Shown here piece by piece: positions 27,943 to 37,018 of a DNA stretch of 64,000 bases. Under the pieces are notes generated by a model, which saw nothing but the letters and a program-made list of their open reading frames with translations, searched no databases and was not told where the DNA came from. Where the stretch lies: contig NZ_JBHUIT010000001.1 in the NCBI RefSeq assembly GCF_042683045.1, positions 200,508 through 264,507 on the forward strand, in the 5' to 3' direction. The translations under genes and the position numbers were made by a program. The first letter of the stretch is position 1. Every line of letters starts with the position of its first letter. The stretch comes from Luteolibacter algae (GTDB lineage Bacteria; Verrucomicrobiota; Verrucomicrobiia; Verrucomicrobiales; Akkermansiaceae).

Positions 27943-30084
27943 GTGAATCCTAATAGTCCAGAACGTCCATATTCGCTCGAGCGGACCCGTAATATCGGGA
28001 TCGCCGCGCATATTGACGCGGGAAAGACCACTCTCACCGAGCGGATTCTTTTCTATACTGGTATGATTCATAAGATTGGTGAGGTCCACGATGGTGCCGC
28101 CACCACCGATTGGATGGAGCAGGAGCGTGAGAGAGGTATCACCATTACTTCCGCAGCTGTTACTACTGAATGGTGGCAGCGCACGGAGGAGGGGAGTGTT
28201 AAACTCTTCCCGGAAGAGAAACAACGTATCAACATCATCGATACCCCAGGTCACGTTGACTTTACTGCAGAGGTTGAGCGTTCCTTGAGGGTTCTGGATG
28301 GTGCAATCGTTGTTTTTGATGCGGTTGCCGGAGTGCAGCCGCAGACTGAAACAGTTTGGCGTCAAGCTACAAAATATAACGTTCCACGTTTGGTTTTCGT
28401 CAATAAGATGGACCGTGTGGGTGCTGACTTTGGTAACGTTGTTGCTGAAGTCCGTGAAAAACTAGGAGCAAACGCTGCTAGTATCCTTATTCCGATCGGT
28501 TCGGAGGATGCGCTCATCGGTCAAATTGACGTGGTGAACCAAAAAGCGGTGTATTTCTCTGATGACGATACATTTGGCTCAACCTTCACGGTGAAAGAGC
28601 TTGAGGGTGATCTTGCAGATATCGGAAAAGCCGCATATGACGAGCTTCTGAATGCCGTTGCCGATATCGATGACGCAGTCGGTGAAAAGTTTCTCAATGA
28701 GGAAGAAATCTCCCATGAGGAACTCAAGCAAGGGATTCGCCGCGCGACGATTGCGAATAAGCTTGTCCCCGTTGCCGGTGGCTCTGCTTTTAAGAACAAG
28801 GGAGTTCAATATCTTCTCGACGCTGTAATCGATTACCTGCCATCACCGCTCGATATTCCATCAGCAATCGGGATGGATCCTGAAAATGAGGAGTTGGAGA
28901 TCGAAATTCCAACAACGGATCATGCGAAATTCGCCGCCCTGGCATTCAAACTCTGGGCGGATAAATACGTCGGGAAGTTGGTTTTCTTCCGCGTGTATTC
29001 GGGAGTCATCCGTAAGGGGGATACCGTTTACAATCCCCGCACCCGCAAATCAGAGCGTGTAGGTCGCTTGATCCGTATCCAGGCTGATGAACATAAAGAT
29101 ATTGATGCCTGTTTCGCAGGAGATATCGCGGCAATGGTTGGCCTGAAAAACGCCACCACCGGCGACACGCTTGCATCGGAAGGTTACGACGTAGTGTTGG
29201 AGCCTCCGACTTTTCCCGAGCCGGTAATATCAATGGCGGTTGAGCCTCGCACCAAAGTAGATCAGGAGAAACTCGCCCTGGCGTTGGCTCGCCTTTCGGA
29301 AGAAGATCCCACATTTATGGTGAAAACGGACGAAGAAACCGGCCAAACCATTATTTCAGGGATGGGTGAGCTCCATTTGGAGATCATCGTGGACCGTATC
29401 AAGCGTGAATTCAAGGTAGACGCCAATACCGGCGCTCCGCAAATTACCTACCGTGAGACTATTACCAAATCGGCGAAGGGCGAAGGTAAGTTGGTCAAAC
29501 AATCGGGAGGTCGTGGTCAATATGGACACGTTGTTCTCTCAGTTCAGCCTAACGAGGCTGGAAAAGGAATCACGGTAGAGAATAAAACCGTCGGCGGTTC
29601 GATTCCCAAGGAATTCATCAACGCTGTCATCAAGGGATGCCGTGAATCGACCACCAACGGTGTTGTCGCGGGCTATCCTGTCATCGATATCCATGTCGAT
29701 ATTCTCGACGGCTCTTCCCACGAGGTGGACTCCAATGAAAACGCCTTTGCGATGGCAGCTATCTTCGCGATGCGGGATGCTCTCAAAAACGCCGGATCCA
29801 TCCTTCTTGAGCCAATCATGGCCGTGGAGGTCTCAACGCCGGAGGAATATCAAGGCGATGTCATGGGAGATCTCAACCGTCGCCGCGGGCAAATCCAAAG
29901 CATGGAATCCAAGGGGGCTTTCTCCATGGTGCGGGCAAATGTCCCCCTCAAGGAAATGTTCGGCTACTCCACCGCAGTTCGCACACTTTCATCAGGTCGC
30001 GCTTCTTATGCGATGACTCCGTCCCATTTCGAACAAGTTCCAAACAACATCGTCGAGGAAATCGCGATCGATCGAGTTGCTTAA
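27943..30084 (+). CDS. fusA: Translation elongation factor G
   Basis: The 713-residue GTPase starts with GTG and has P-loop AHIDAGKT at 22-29, switch II DTPGHVDF and NKMDR. It catalyses ribosomal translocation. The full EF-G domain set is present, with C-terminal VMGDLNRRRGQIQSME. The usual next gene tuf is absent; rpsJ follows after 41 bp, so EF-Tu must be encoded elsewhere. Confidence 0.98.
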   Translation: MNPNSPERPYSLERTRNIGIAAHIDAGKTTLTERILFYTGMIHKIGEVHDGAATTDWMEQERERGITITSAAVTTEWWQRTEEGSVKLFPEEKQRINIIDTPGHVDFTAEVERSLRVLDGAIVVFDAVAGVQPQTETVWRQATKYNVPRLVFVNKMDRVGADFGNVVAEVREKLGANAASILIPIGSEDALIGQIDVVNQKAVYFSDDDTFGSTFTVKELEGDLADIGKAAYDELLNAVADIDDAVGEKFLNEEEISHEELKQGIRRATIANKLVPVAGGSAFKNKGVQYLLDAVIDYLPSPLDIPSAIGMDPENEELEIEIPTTDHAKFAALAFKLWADKYVGKLVFFRVYSGVIRKGDTVYNPRTRKSERVGRLIRIQADEHKDIDACFAGDIAAMVGLKNATTGDTLASEGYDVVLEPPTFPEPVISMAVEPRTKVDQEKLALALARLSEEDPTFMVKTDEETGQTIISGMGELHLEIIVDRIKREFKVDANTGAPQITYRETITKSAKGEGKLVKQSGGRGQYGHVVLSVQPNEAGKGITVENKTVGGSIPKEFINAVIKGCRESTTNGVVAGYPVIDIHVDILDGSSHEVDSNENAFAMAAIFAMRDALKNAGSILLEPIMAVEVSTPEEYQGDVMGDLNRRRGQIQSMESKGAFSMVRANVPLKEMFGYSTAVRTLSSGRASYAMTPSHFEQVPNNIVEEIAIDRVA

Positions 30085-30125
30085 TTTTTTAGAAAATCTC
30101 ACCTAGAATCAACCACTTCACTAAT

Positions 30126-30434
30126 ATGCAAAATCAGAAAATCCGCATCCGCCTGCGTGCCTTCGACCACCGTGCAATCGATCGCTCGGCTCTCGAAATT
30201 GTGGAGACCGCAAAGCGCACAGGCGCCCGTGTTGCTGGTCCAATTCCACTTCCTACACGTATCGAAAAATTCAGCGTTAACCGCTCCGTTCACGTGAACA
30301 AGAAGTCGGCGGAACAATTCGAGATCCGCACTCACAAGCGTTTACTTGATATTGTGGACCCTACAGCCCGCACCGTTGACGAGCTCAAAAAGCTCAATCT
30401 CCCAGCTGGCGTTGACATCACTATCCGCATCTGA
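30126..30434 (+). CDS. rpsJ: 30S ribosomal protein S10
   Basis: The 102-residue S10 has IRIRLRAFDHRAIDRSA, GPIPLPTRIEKFSVNRS and KRLLDIVDPTARTVDELKKL. Besides the 30S head, S10 binds NusB in transcription antitermination. It begins the S10 block directly behind fusA. Confidence 0.98.
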   Translation: MQNQKIRIRLRAFDHRAIDRSALEIVETAKRTGARVAGPIPLPTRIEKFSVNRSVHVNKKSAEQFEIRTHKRLLDIVDPTARTVDELKKLNLPAGVDITIRI

Positions 30435-30494
30435 GTCGCCTACCTCTAACGTTCTCTCTTTTTACAATTTTTTTAATTCTTATATAATTTCGTC

Positions 30495-31124
30495 ATGTCA
30501 CTTGGACTTCTCGGCAAAAAAATCGGTATGACCCGTATCTTCGATAAAGAAGCGGGCTCCAGCATTCCTGTTACCGTCATCGACGTATCCGGAAACACTA
30601 TTCTTCAGGTGAAAACCCCTGAAACCGACGGCTATACTGCTGTCCAAGTCGGCTTCGACGACCAGAAGGAATTCCGCGTCAATAAGCCGGATCTTGCCCG
30701 CTTCAAGAAAGCAGGCTCCGCACCAAAGCGCCGTGTTCTGGAATTCCGTTTCGAAAACGGCGCGGAAGTTCCTTCCGAGCATCCGGGTCTTGCGCTCTTT
30801 GAAGCCGGTCAATATGTCGACGTGATCGGCAACACCATCGGTCGCGGTTTCCAAGGTGCAGTCAAACGTCACGGCTTCGGTGGTCTCAAGATGACCCACG
30901 GTCACATGATGCACCGCCGGACAGGTGCGATTGCCGCAGGCTCCACTCCGGGCCGCGTTTGGAAGAACCAAAAGATGCCAGGTCACATGGGCACCACCAA
31001 ATCCACCGTCCAGAACCTGAAAGTTATCGCTGTCCGCGAAGAAGATGGAGTGATCCTCGTCTCCGGTTCCGTCCCGGGTGCCAAAGGCGCCTACCTCACG
31101 ATCCGCGCTGCGAAGAAGAAGTAA
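30495..31124 (+). CDS. rplC: 50S ribosomal protein L3
   Basis: The 209-residue protein has MSLGLLGKKIGMTRIFD, RGFQGAVKRHGFGG and the loop TPGRVWKNQKMPGHMG that reaches towards the peptidyl-transferase centre. The Gln usually methylated in E. coli L3 lies in this loop region. Order rpsJ-rplC-rplD is standard. Confidence 0.98.
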   Translation: MSLGLLGKKIGMTRIFDKEAGSSIPVTVIDVSGNTILQVKTPETDGYTAVQVGFDDQKEFRVNKPDLARFKKAGSAPKRRVLEFRFENGAEVPSEHPGLALFEAGQYVDVIGNTIGRGFQGAVKRHGFGGLKMTHGHMMHRRTGAIAAGSTPGRVWKNQKMPGHMGTTKSTVQNLKVIAVREEDGVILVSGSVPGAKGAYLTIRAAKKK

Positions 31125-31169
31125 GCGTCGATTCCGTCCATATACCAATTTTAACTGAAATTTTCCGTC

Positions 31170-31778
31170 ATGTCCGCAAAAGCCTTCACAGCAGCAGATG
31201 CAGAAGCCGCCAACCTTGTTCTCGTAGGAGAGGAAAAAGGCCGCCAAGCCGTCCACGATCTCATTACCGCTTACCGTGCGAATCGTCGTTCCGGTTCCGC
31301 TAATACCAAAACCCGCGGCGAAGTTCGTGGTAACAATAAAAAGATCTACAAACAAAAGGGCACTGGTAACGCACGTCACGGCGACAAGCGCGCACCGATC
31401 TTTGTCGGTGGTGGTGTCGTATTCGGACCTCGTCCTCGTTCTTACGACAAAAGTGTTCCCAAGTCTGTTCGCCGTTTGGCATTGCGCCGGGTTCTTGGCG
31501 ATATGACACGTGCAGAGAAGATCTTTACTGTCGATTCCTTTTCGGTTTCCGATGGTAAGACAAAATCCTTCCTTGCTGCTCTTAAAGAGGTCACCCAGGC
31601 AGACCGCAAAGTTCTTCTCGTTGGTAACTTCGATGAGTCTACAAAGCTAGCTGCCCGTAACGTCGCCTGGACACAGCTGGTTACCCCTTCGGAACTCAAT
31701 GTTGAGCAACTTTTGCTCTCCCGGGTTGTCATTCTCGTCGGTGATGCCGTTTCCACACTTGCTCAACGCACCGCTTAA
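31170..31778 (+). CDS. rplD: 50S ribosomal protein L4
   Basis: At 202 residues it has the L4 exit-tunnel loop region (TRGEVRGNNKKIYKQKGTGN, RHGDKRAPIFVGGGVVFGP) and the C-terminal fold ending with VVILVGDAVSTLAQRT. In many bacteria L4 represses its own operon; no leader could be identified here. It follows rplC after 45 bp. Confidence 0.97.
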   Translation: MSAKAFTAADAEAANLVLVGEEKGRQAVHDLITAYRANRRSGSANTKTRGEVRGNNKKIYKQKGTGNARHGDKRAPIFVGGGVVFGPRPRSYDKSVPKSVRRLALRRVLGDMTRAEKIFTVDSFSVSDGKTKSFLAALKEVTQADRKVLLVGNFDESTKLAARNVAWTQLVTPSELNVEQLLLSRVVILVGDAVSTLAQRTA

Positions 31779-31805
31779 TTTTCCAACGCTCTACCCATTA
31801 CGACC

Positions 31806-32090
31806 ATGAAAGACATTTACCAGGTCATCAAAAACGTCCGCCTCAGCGAAAAAGCCTCTTTGCTCCAAGAGCAAAACAACGAGGTGGTCCTCGAGGTCGA
31901 TCGCTTTGCAAACAAGCTCGAGATCAAACAGGCCGTTGAAACTATCTTCGACAAGAAAGTTGTCAAAGTCCGCACTGCAAATTACGACGGCAAAGTCCGC
32001 CGTAAACGCCGCTCCGATGAAGGGCGCACTGCTAGCTACAAGAAAGCAATTGTCCGTCTCGCTGACGGCGAATCCCTCGACCTAATCTAA
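31806..32090 (+). CDS. rplW: 50S ribosomal protein L23
   Basis: This 94-residue protein has DIYQVIKNVRLSEKASLLQEQ and EIKQAVETIFDKKVVKVRTAN, the L23 core that frames the exit-tunnel mouth and docks trigger factor and SRP. The gap from rplD is 27 bp. Confidence 0.97.
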   Translation: MKDIYQVIKNVRLSEKASLLQEQNNEVVLEVDRFANKLEIKQAVETIFDKKVVKVRTANYDGKVRRKRRSDEGRTASYKKAIVRLADGESLDLI

Positions 32091-32149
32091 GCCCGGCTTT
32101 TTTGCCCTGTGCAAAAAGCAAAACGCAACCATTTACAGTTCCGCGAGTC

Positions 32150-32992
32150 ATGCCACTTAAAACTTTCAAGCCCATCACACCGTCAGGCCGCTACAAGCAG
32201 CTTCCTTCCTTTGACGAAATTACCAAGAGCAAGCCTGAGAAATCCCTTCTCAAGCCTCTTAAGCGCTCCGGCGGCCGTAATAATACAGGCCGTATCACCA
32301 CACGCCACATCGGCGGTGGTCATAAGCGTCACTACCGTCTGGTGGATTTCAAGCGCAACAAGCGCGATATCGAAGCTAATGTCGTAGGCATCGAATATGA
32401 TCCGAACCGCACCTGCCGTATCGCACTCATCCAATACAAGGATGGCGTAAAATCCTACATTCTCGCGCCAGTAGGCCTTGAAGTAGGTGCCAAGATTACT
32501 TCAGGTGAGAATGTAGCTCCCAAAGTTGGAAACGCCATGCCTCTCAGCCAGGTTCCACTCGGCACAGATATCCACAACATCGAGCTCTTGCCCGGTGGTG
32601 GTGGTAAGGTCGCCCGGTCCGCCGGTCAACATGCCGTGCTCTCCAACAGAGACGGCGGCTGGGCATTGGTGAAAATGCCGTCAGGAGAAATCCGCCGTTT
32701 CCACGAAGCTTGCTACTGCACAATCGGTCAAGTTGGTAACCGGGATCACATGAATGAAATTTCCGGTAAGGCAGGCCGCTCACGGTGGCAGGGTATCCGC
32801 CCTACAGTCCGCGGTATGTGTATGAACCCTGTCGATCACCCGAACGGTGGTGGTGAAGGTAAGTCCAAATCCGGTGGCGGTCGCCAGCATCTTCTTTCCC
32901 CTTGGGGTCATGCGAAAGGTCAGAAGACCCGCAAGAAGAAGAAAACCACCAGTGTTTTCATTGTTGAGTCACGCCACGACCGTAAGAAATAA
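32150..32992 (+). CDS. rplB: 50S ribosomal protein L2
   Basis: The protein has 280 residues from ATG 32150 (MPLKTFKPITPSGRYK); the frame opens earlier at 32102, but that leader is not L2-like. Core motifs include GGGHKRHYRLVDFKR, GRSRWQGIRPTVRG and MNPVDHPNGGGEGKS, with the conserved His near the peptidyl-transferase centre. It is followed by rpsS after 32 bp. Confidence 0.98.
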   Translation: MPLKTFKPITPSGRYKQLPSFDEITKSKPEKSLLKPLKRSGGRNNTGRITTRHIGGGHKRHYRLVDFKRNKRDIEANVVGIEYDPNRTCRIALIQYKDGVKSYILAPVGLEVGAKITSGENVAPKVGNAMPLSQVPLGTDIHNIELLPGGGGKVARSAGQHAVLSNRDGGWALVKMPSGEIRRFHEACYCTIGQVGNRDHMNEISGKAGRSRWQGIRPTVRGMCMNPVDHPNGGGEGKSKSGGGRQHLLSPWGHAKGQKTRKKKKTTSVFIVESRHDRKK

Positions 32993-33024
32993 CCCCGAAC
33001 CAGAACTTTTACCTAACTTACATC

Positions 33025-33297
33025 ATGCCACGTTCCCTCAAGAAAGGCCCATTTGTCGATCAAAAGCTTCTCGCTAAAATCGATGCCGTTGCCGAAGCAG
33101 GTTCCGATCGCAAGCCGATCAAAACATGGTCCCGCAAGTCCATGATCACCCCGGACTTCGTCAGTCACAACTTCTCTGTCCACAATGGCAAAACTTTCGT
33201 TCCAGTGTATGTCACTGAGAACATGGTTGGCCACAAACTCGGTGAATTCGCACCTACCCGTATCTTCCGTGCACACGGTGGTATTGGTAAGAAGTAA
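33025..33297 (+). CDS. rpsS: 30S ribosomal protein S19
   Basis: The 90-residue protein contains MPRSLKKGPFVDQKLL, KTWSRKSMITPDFV and VTENMVGHKLGEFAPTRIF. It lies in the 30S head near S13. In nearly all bacteria rplV follows directly; here a secreted coiled-coil gene intervenes. Confidence 0.98.
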   Translation: MPRSLKKGPFVDQKLLAKIDAVAEAGSDRKPIKTWSRKSMITPDFVSHNFSVHNGKTFVPVYVTENMVGHKLGEFAPTRIFRAHGGIGKK

Positions 33298-33325
33298 TCA
33301 GATTCACCTTTTTCCAGCCGCCAAG

Positions 33326-34042
33326 ATGTTATTTGTCAGTCAAATTCGCTCGCTTGCCACCGCCCTCGGGTTGGTCGGTATGGTGGCGAATTGCCAGGCA
33401 CAGGATATCTCGGCGGAAAGGATGCAGGATATTATCGCCAAGCTGCAGGAGCAAAACAAAAACCTCCAGCTCGCTTTGGTAGAAGCCAATAAAGCCGAGA
33501 GAAAATCCACGGAACAACTCACGCAAGTGAGGGAGCGGCTGGAAGCTCTCGGTAAAAATCTCCTCGATGGAGGAGACGATCGTCTTATTCAAGCTGCGTC
33601 CGATTTGGAGCTCGCAAACGAGCGAAATGCAAATCTCGAAGCGGCAGCGGTAAAACTCTCTGCTTCAATTCAGGATTATCTGCGCCAGGCCGTAGTTTCC
33701 GACCCTGAGGCAAGACTTCGTGTGGAAACTGCAATGAGAGAGCTTGACTCTGTCAGCGGACTCCGCCAGAAACCCCTCCCCGACATTCGGACCGGCGATT
33801 TACAGCAGGCACGGATCGTCAGTATTGATCAACAAAGCGGTATGTTGGTTCTCAACCTTGGCGAAAGCCAGGGTGCCAGAATCGGAATGACTTTCCGCCT
33901 CCTACACGGACAGCAATCTTATGGAAAAGCCATATTGGCTGATGTCCGCAAGGGAGTTTCCGGCGCTTTCATTGAACAAATCGATTCTCAGGATCACACA
34001 CCCCGACTCGGCGACACCGCCGTCCTACTTACCCAAAACTAA
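33326..34042 (+). CDS. Secreted coiled-coil protein inserted in the S10 cluster
   Basis: The 238-residue protein starts at ATG 33326, with a signal peptide (SLATALGLVGMVANCQA, cleavage about residue 26). Residues about 30-145 are a long coiled coil (ERMQDIIAKLQEQNKNLQLA). The C-terminal 75 residues form a beta-rich domain (ARIVSIDQQSGMLVLNLGES, QGARIGMTFRLLHGQQSYG, RLGDTAVLL) like the FlgT_C-type barrels of envelope proteins. It lies 28 bp after rpsS and 30 bp before rplV on the same strand, so it should be expressed with ribosomal proteins. No enzymatic motif is seen; an envelope structural role is inferred. Confidence 0.85.
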   Translation: MLFVSQIRSLATALGLVGMVANCQAQDISAERMQDIIAKLQEQNKNLQLALVEANKAERKSTEQLTQVRERLEALGKNLLDGGDDRLIQAASDLELANERNANLEAAAVKLSASIQDYLRQAVVSDPEARLRVETAMRELDSVSGLRQKPLPDIRTGDLQQARIVSIDQQSGMLVLNLGESQGARIGMTFRLLHGQQSYGKAILADVRKGVSGAFIEQIDSQDHTPRLGDTAVLLTQN

Positions 34043-34072
34043 GTTTCTCTAACTCTCACCAAACCGTCGACC

Positions 34073-34483
34073 ATGGAAGTCACCAGCACCACTAAATTTG
34101 TCCGTCTCTCGCCTAAAAAAGCGCGTGACGTAGCTCGCGAAATTCAGGGCCTCCCTGTCTCCAACGCCCTCGACATCCTGACCTTCACTCCAAAGAAGGC
34201 TGCACAGTTGATCGGTAAAACCCTCAAAACTGCTATCGCTGATGCCGAGAACAACTTCTCCCTCGATACCAATTCTCTGATGATCAAGGAAGCTGTAATC
34301 GGTGCCGGTCCAACCATGCGTCGCTTCAAGCCACGTGCCAAGGGATCAGCAGGTGCGATTATCAAACGTACATCCCACATTTCAATCACCCTCGTTGGTG
34401 CGCCTCCAGAAAAGAAAAAACGCGCTCCTAAAAAGGCTGCAGCCAAGAAGGAAGCTCCAGCCGCTGAAGAAGCAACCGCATAA
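34073..34483 (+). CDS. rplV: 50S ribosomal protein L22 with Lys/Ala-rich tail
   Basis: It has 136 residues: core TTKFVRLSPKKARDVAREIQ, and GPTMRRFKPRAKGSAGAIIKRTSHI of the tunnel-reaching beta-hairpin. A Lys/Ala/Glu-rich tail of about 25 residues extends beyond the usual end. It is displaced from rpsS by the coiled-coil gene. Confidence 0.97.
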   Translation: MEVTSTTKFVRLSPKKARDVAREIQGLPVSNALDILTFTPKKAAQLIGKTLKTAIADAENNFSLDTNSLMIKEAVIGAGPTMRRFKPRAKGSAGAIIKRTSHISITLVGAPPEKKKRAPKKAAAKKEAPAAEEATA

Positions 34484-34511
34484 TCTCTTATAACTCTCTC
34501 TACCTAACACC

Positions 34512-35273
34512 ATGGGCCAAAAAGTAAATCCGATCGCCTTCCGTCTCGCTGTCAATAAAGACTGGCGTTCCAAATGGTATGCCAGCGGCAAAGACTACAC
34601 CACCAAGCTCCACGAGGACCTTGCAATCCGCGCATACTTCAAAAACAAGCTTCAGAATGCAGGCCTCGCCCGCGTCGTGATTGAGCGCGCTTGGAATAGC
34701 GTTCGGGTGACTCTTCACTCTTCCCGCCCGGGTCTTATCATCGGCCGCCAAGGTAAAGAGATTGAAATCATGACCAACGAAGTGCAGAAAATCTGCAAAG
34801 ATTCCCAAGTCAAACTCGATATCCTTGAAATCCGCAAGCCTGAGCTCGACGCACAACTTGTGGCGGAACAAATCGCCATCCAGCTTGAGCGCCGTATCGC
34901 ATTCCGCCGCGCCATGAAGCGCTCCATCCAGACTGCGATGGAATTCGGTGCTGAAGGTATTCGCGTTCGTTGTGGTGGCCGTCTCGGTGGTGCTGATATC
35001 GCCCGTGCAGAAAGCTATCGTGAGGGCAAAGTGCCTCTCCAAACACTTCGTGTTCCCCTTGATTACGGCTTTGCCGAAGCCCGCACCGTTTACGGCATCA
35101 TCGGCGTGAAGTGCTGGATCAACAAGAAGGAGGACGACGGTCGTCCGGGTCCTGAGCGTGGTGACCGCGGCGATCGTGGAAACCGCGGAAATCGCCGTCA
35201 AGGTGGTGGTCGCCCTGACAATCGTCAGCAGAACAACAACGCCCCAGCTCCAGCAGCTGCTCCGTCCGCATAA
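34512..35273 (+). CDS. rpsC: 30S ribosomal protein S3 with RG-rich C-terminal tail
   Basis: It has 253 residues: MGQKVNPIAFRLAVNKDWRS, KH motif SRPGLIIGRQGKEIE and the C-domain VRCGGRLGGADIARAESYREG. The core ends near residue 207, followed by about 46 disordered residues rich in Arg, Gly, Asp and Asn with a final Ala/Pro stretch. Tails of this type may bind RNA; they are longer than in E. coli S3. Confidence 0.97.
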   Translation: MGQKVNPIAFRLAVNKDWRSKWYASGKDYTTKLHEDLAIRAYFKNKLQNAGLARVVIERAWNSVRVTLHSSRPGLIIGRQGKEIEIMTNEVQKICKDSQVKLDILEIRKPELDAQLVAEQIAIQLERRIAFRRAMKRSIQTAMEFGAEGIRVRCGGRLGGADIARAESYREGKVPLQTLRVPLDYGFAEARTVYGIIGVKCWINKKEDDGRPGPERGDRGDRGNRGNRRQGGGRPDNRQQNNNAPAPAAAPSA

Positions 35274-35327
35274 TTTCAGCACCTAACAAGCCCCATTTTT
35301 AACCATTTTCATAAGGAGAAATAAGTC

Positions 35328-35747
35328 ATGCCTTTGATGCCTAAAAGAACCAAGTTCCGCAAGAGCCACCGCGGATCACGTGCCGGGAATGCCCAGCGCG
35401 GAACTACTGTCGCCTTTGGCGACTTCGGCCTCCAAACTCTTGATCGCGGTTGGATGACCACCCGTCAGATCGAAGCCTGCCGTGTTGCTATCAACCGTTC
35501 CCTCAAGAGAAAGGGAAAAGTGTTCATCCGTATCTTCCCACATAAATCTATTACACGCCGTCCGCCTGAAACCCGGATGGGTAAAGGTAAAGGCGCTGTC
35601 GATACATGGGTAGCGGTCATCCGCCCTGGAAACATGCTTTTCGAAGTAGCCGGTGTTCCTGAATCCGCCGCACGCGAAGCGATGCGCCTGGCTTCCTACA
35701 AGCTCGGTTTCCGCACACGTCTCGTGACACGTAATCCACACCAATAA
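35328..35747 (+). CDS. rplP: 50S ribosomal protein L16
   Basis: The 139-residue protein has MPKRTKFRKSHRG, the conserved Arg region ARAGN-like SRAGNAQRG, and RMGKGKGAVDTWVAVIRPG. It helps shape the A-site of the 50S subunit. An unusually good Shine-Dalgarno for this window (AAGGAG) lies 11 bp before the ATG. Confidence 0.98.
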   Translation: MPLMPKRTKFRKSHRGSRAGNAQRGTTVAFGDFGLQTLDRGWMTTRQIEACRVAINRSLKRKGKVFIRIFPHKSITRRPPETRMGKGKGAVDTWVAVIRPGNMLFEVAGVPESAAREAMRLASYKLGFRTRLVTRNPHQ

Positions 35748-35767
35748 CCTCTTAAACTGATACGACC

Positions 35768-35962
35768 ATGGCACTTACCAAAGCCAAAGAAATCCGCGAA
35801 CTTTCCGCAGACGAGCGCACACGCCGCCTTCTCGATCTCAAACAGGAATCCATGAACCTGCGCCTCCAGCGCTCGGCAGGGACTCTTGAAAATCCGGCTC
35901 GCTTCAAGCAAGTCCGCCGTGAGATTGCACAAATCCTCACCATTTCCAACGAACAGGCATAA
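35768..35962 (+). CDS. rpmC: 50S ribosomal protein L29
   Basis: This 64-residue, two-helix protein has KAKEIRELSADERTRRLLDLKQE and SAGTLENPARFKQVRREIAQI, the L29 signature. It sits near the tunnel exit beside L23. It is 20 bp after rplP. Confidence 0.97.
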   Translation: MALTKAKEIRELSADERTRRLLDLKQESMNLRLQRSAGTLENPARFKQVRREIAQILTISNEQA

Positions 35963-36001
35963 CCCTGATTGGCTTCTGCCAACAATTACCGATCTAACAT
36001 C

Positions 36002-36280
36002 ATGAGCGAATCATCACAGGAAGCCGCACCGGCGGTTGAGCACAAGCGCAAGACCCGTGTCGGCGTGGTTATTTCCAATAAAATGGAGAAAACAATCGTC
36101 GTTGAGCACATTGCACGCGTGCCACACCCAAAATTCAATAAAATCGTCAAACGTTCCAAGAAATACTACGTCCACGACGAAAAGGGTGAAGCAGCTATTG
36201 GCGACCGCGTCCGTATCGTTGAAACACGCCCGGTTTCCAAGCTTAAGCGTTGGGCACTTGCTGAGATCCTCTCTCACTAA
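36002..36280 (+). CDS. rpsQ: 30S ribosomal protein S17
   Basis: The 92-residue protein starts at ATG 36002; an earlier in-frame start at 35969 would give an atypical leader. Core motifs are KTRVGVVISNKMEKTIVV, VPHPKFNKIVKRSKKYYVHDE and GDRVRIVETRPVSKLKRW. It binds 16S rRNA helix 11. Confidence 0.97.
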   Translation: MSESSQEAAPAVEHKRKTRVGVVISNKMEKTIVVEHIARVPHPKFNKIVKRSKKYYVHDEKGEAAIGDRVRIVETRPVSKLKRWALAEILSH

Positions 36281-36334
36281 GTCGAATCCGCCGGATTTCA
36301 AATCTTCTATTTTAATCTCAAATCCTAATACTGC

Positions 36335-36700
36335 ATGATCCAGATGGAAACCAAGCTCGCTGTTGCTGACAACACGGGCGCCCGCACCGCAAAAATGATC
36401 GGCGTTCTCGGTAAACGCACACGCTCCGCCCGTATCGGAGACGTCATCACCGCCCACATCCGTGATTCCATTCCTACCGCTTCCGTCAAAAAGGGCAGCG
36501 TTGTGAAAGCAGTCGTCGTCCGCACCGCTTTCCCTGTGCGCCGCCCGGATGGCTCCATCCTTCGCTTCGATTCCAACGCAATCGTTATCATCGACAAGGA
36601 CAATAACCCACGTGGCACCCGTATCTTCGGGCCGGTTGCACGTGAGCTTCGTGAAAAACAATTCATGAAGATCGTTTCCCTCGCTCCTGAGGTTCTCTAA
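36335..36700 (+). CDS. rplN: 50S ribosomal protein L14
   Basis: The 121-residue protein has MIQMETKLAVADNTGARTA, RTAFPVRRPDGSILRFDSNA and GTRIFGPVARELREKQFMK, all L14 hallmarks. It contacts 16S rRNA at bridge B8 and is the docking site of the silencing factor RsfS. It opens the spc-type block. Confidence 0.98.
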   Translation: MIQMETKLAVADNTGARTAKMIGVLGKRTRSARIGDVITAHIRDSIPTASVKKGSVVKAVVVRTAFPVRRPDGSILRFDSNAIVIIDKDNNPRGTRIFGPVARELREKQFMKIVSLAPEVL

Positions 36701-36722
36701 TTCATCATTAATTTTCATCTCC

Positions 36723-36956
36723 ATGAGCAGTATCAAGACACACGTCAAAAAAGGCGACCAAGTCGAAATTATCGCTGGTAACCACAAGGGCAAACAAGGC
36801 ACAGTCCTCAGCGTCAACGCAGCTAAGGGCCAGGTCATCGTAGAAGGTGGCCGCACTGTTCAAAAGGCAGTCCGTCGCTCCGAGGCCGATCCAGATGGTG
36901 GTATCAAAACCGTTGATGCACCTGTCCATATTTCCAATGTTAAGAAACTGGGCTAA
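36723..36956 (+). CDS. rplX: 50S ribosomal protein L24, short form
   Basis: The KOW motif HVKKGDQVEIIAGNHKGKQG is clear, with VIVEGGRTVQKAVR and DAPVHISNVKKL. At 77 residues it lacks roughly the last 25 residues seen in longer L24 proteins. It is an assembly initiator of the 50S. The stop is followed by a 62-bp gap before rplE, so truncation by a recent frameshift seems unlikely. Confidence 0.95.
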   Translation: MSSIKTHVKKGDQVEIIAGNHKGKQGTVLSVNAAKGQVIVEGGRTVQKAVRRSEADPDGGIKTVDAPVHISNVKKLG

Positions 36957-37018
36957 GCCTTCACCGGCCGCCCGCGCTTAAGCGTTAACACTAACCACGC
37001 GCTGACCCGCAAAAATAA

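Noticed and set aside
30498..31379. 293-codon minus-strand open frame over rplC/rplD
   Set aside because: Antisense to two unmistakable ribosomal protein genes.
34500..35282. 260-codon minus-strand open frame over rpsC
   Set aside because: Antisense to S3; the Thr/Val/Leu-rich sequence is a by-product of the codon bias of rpsC.
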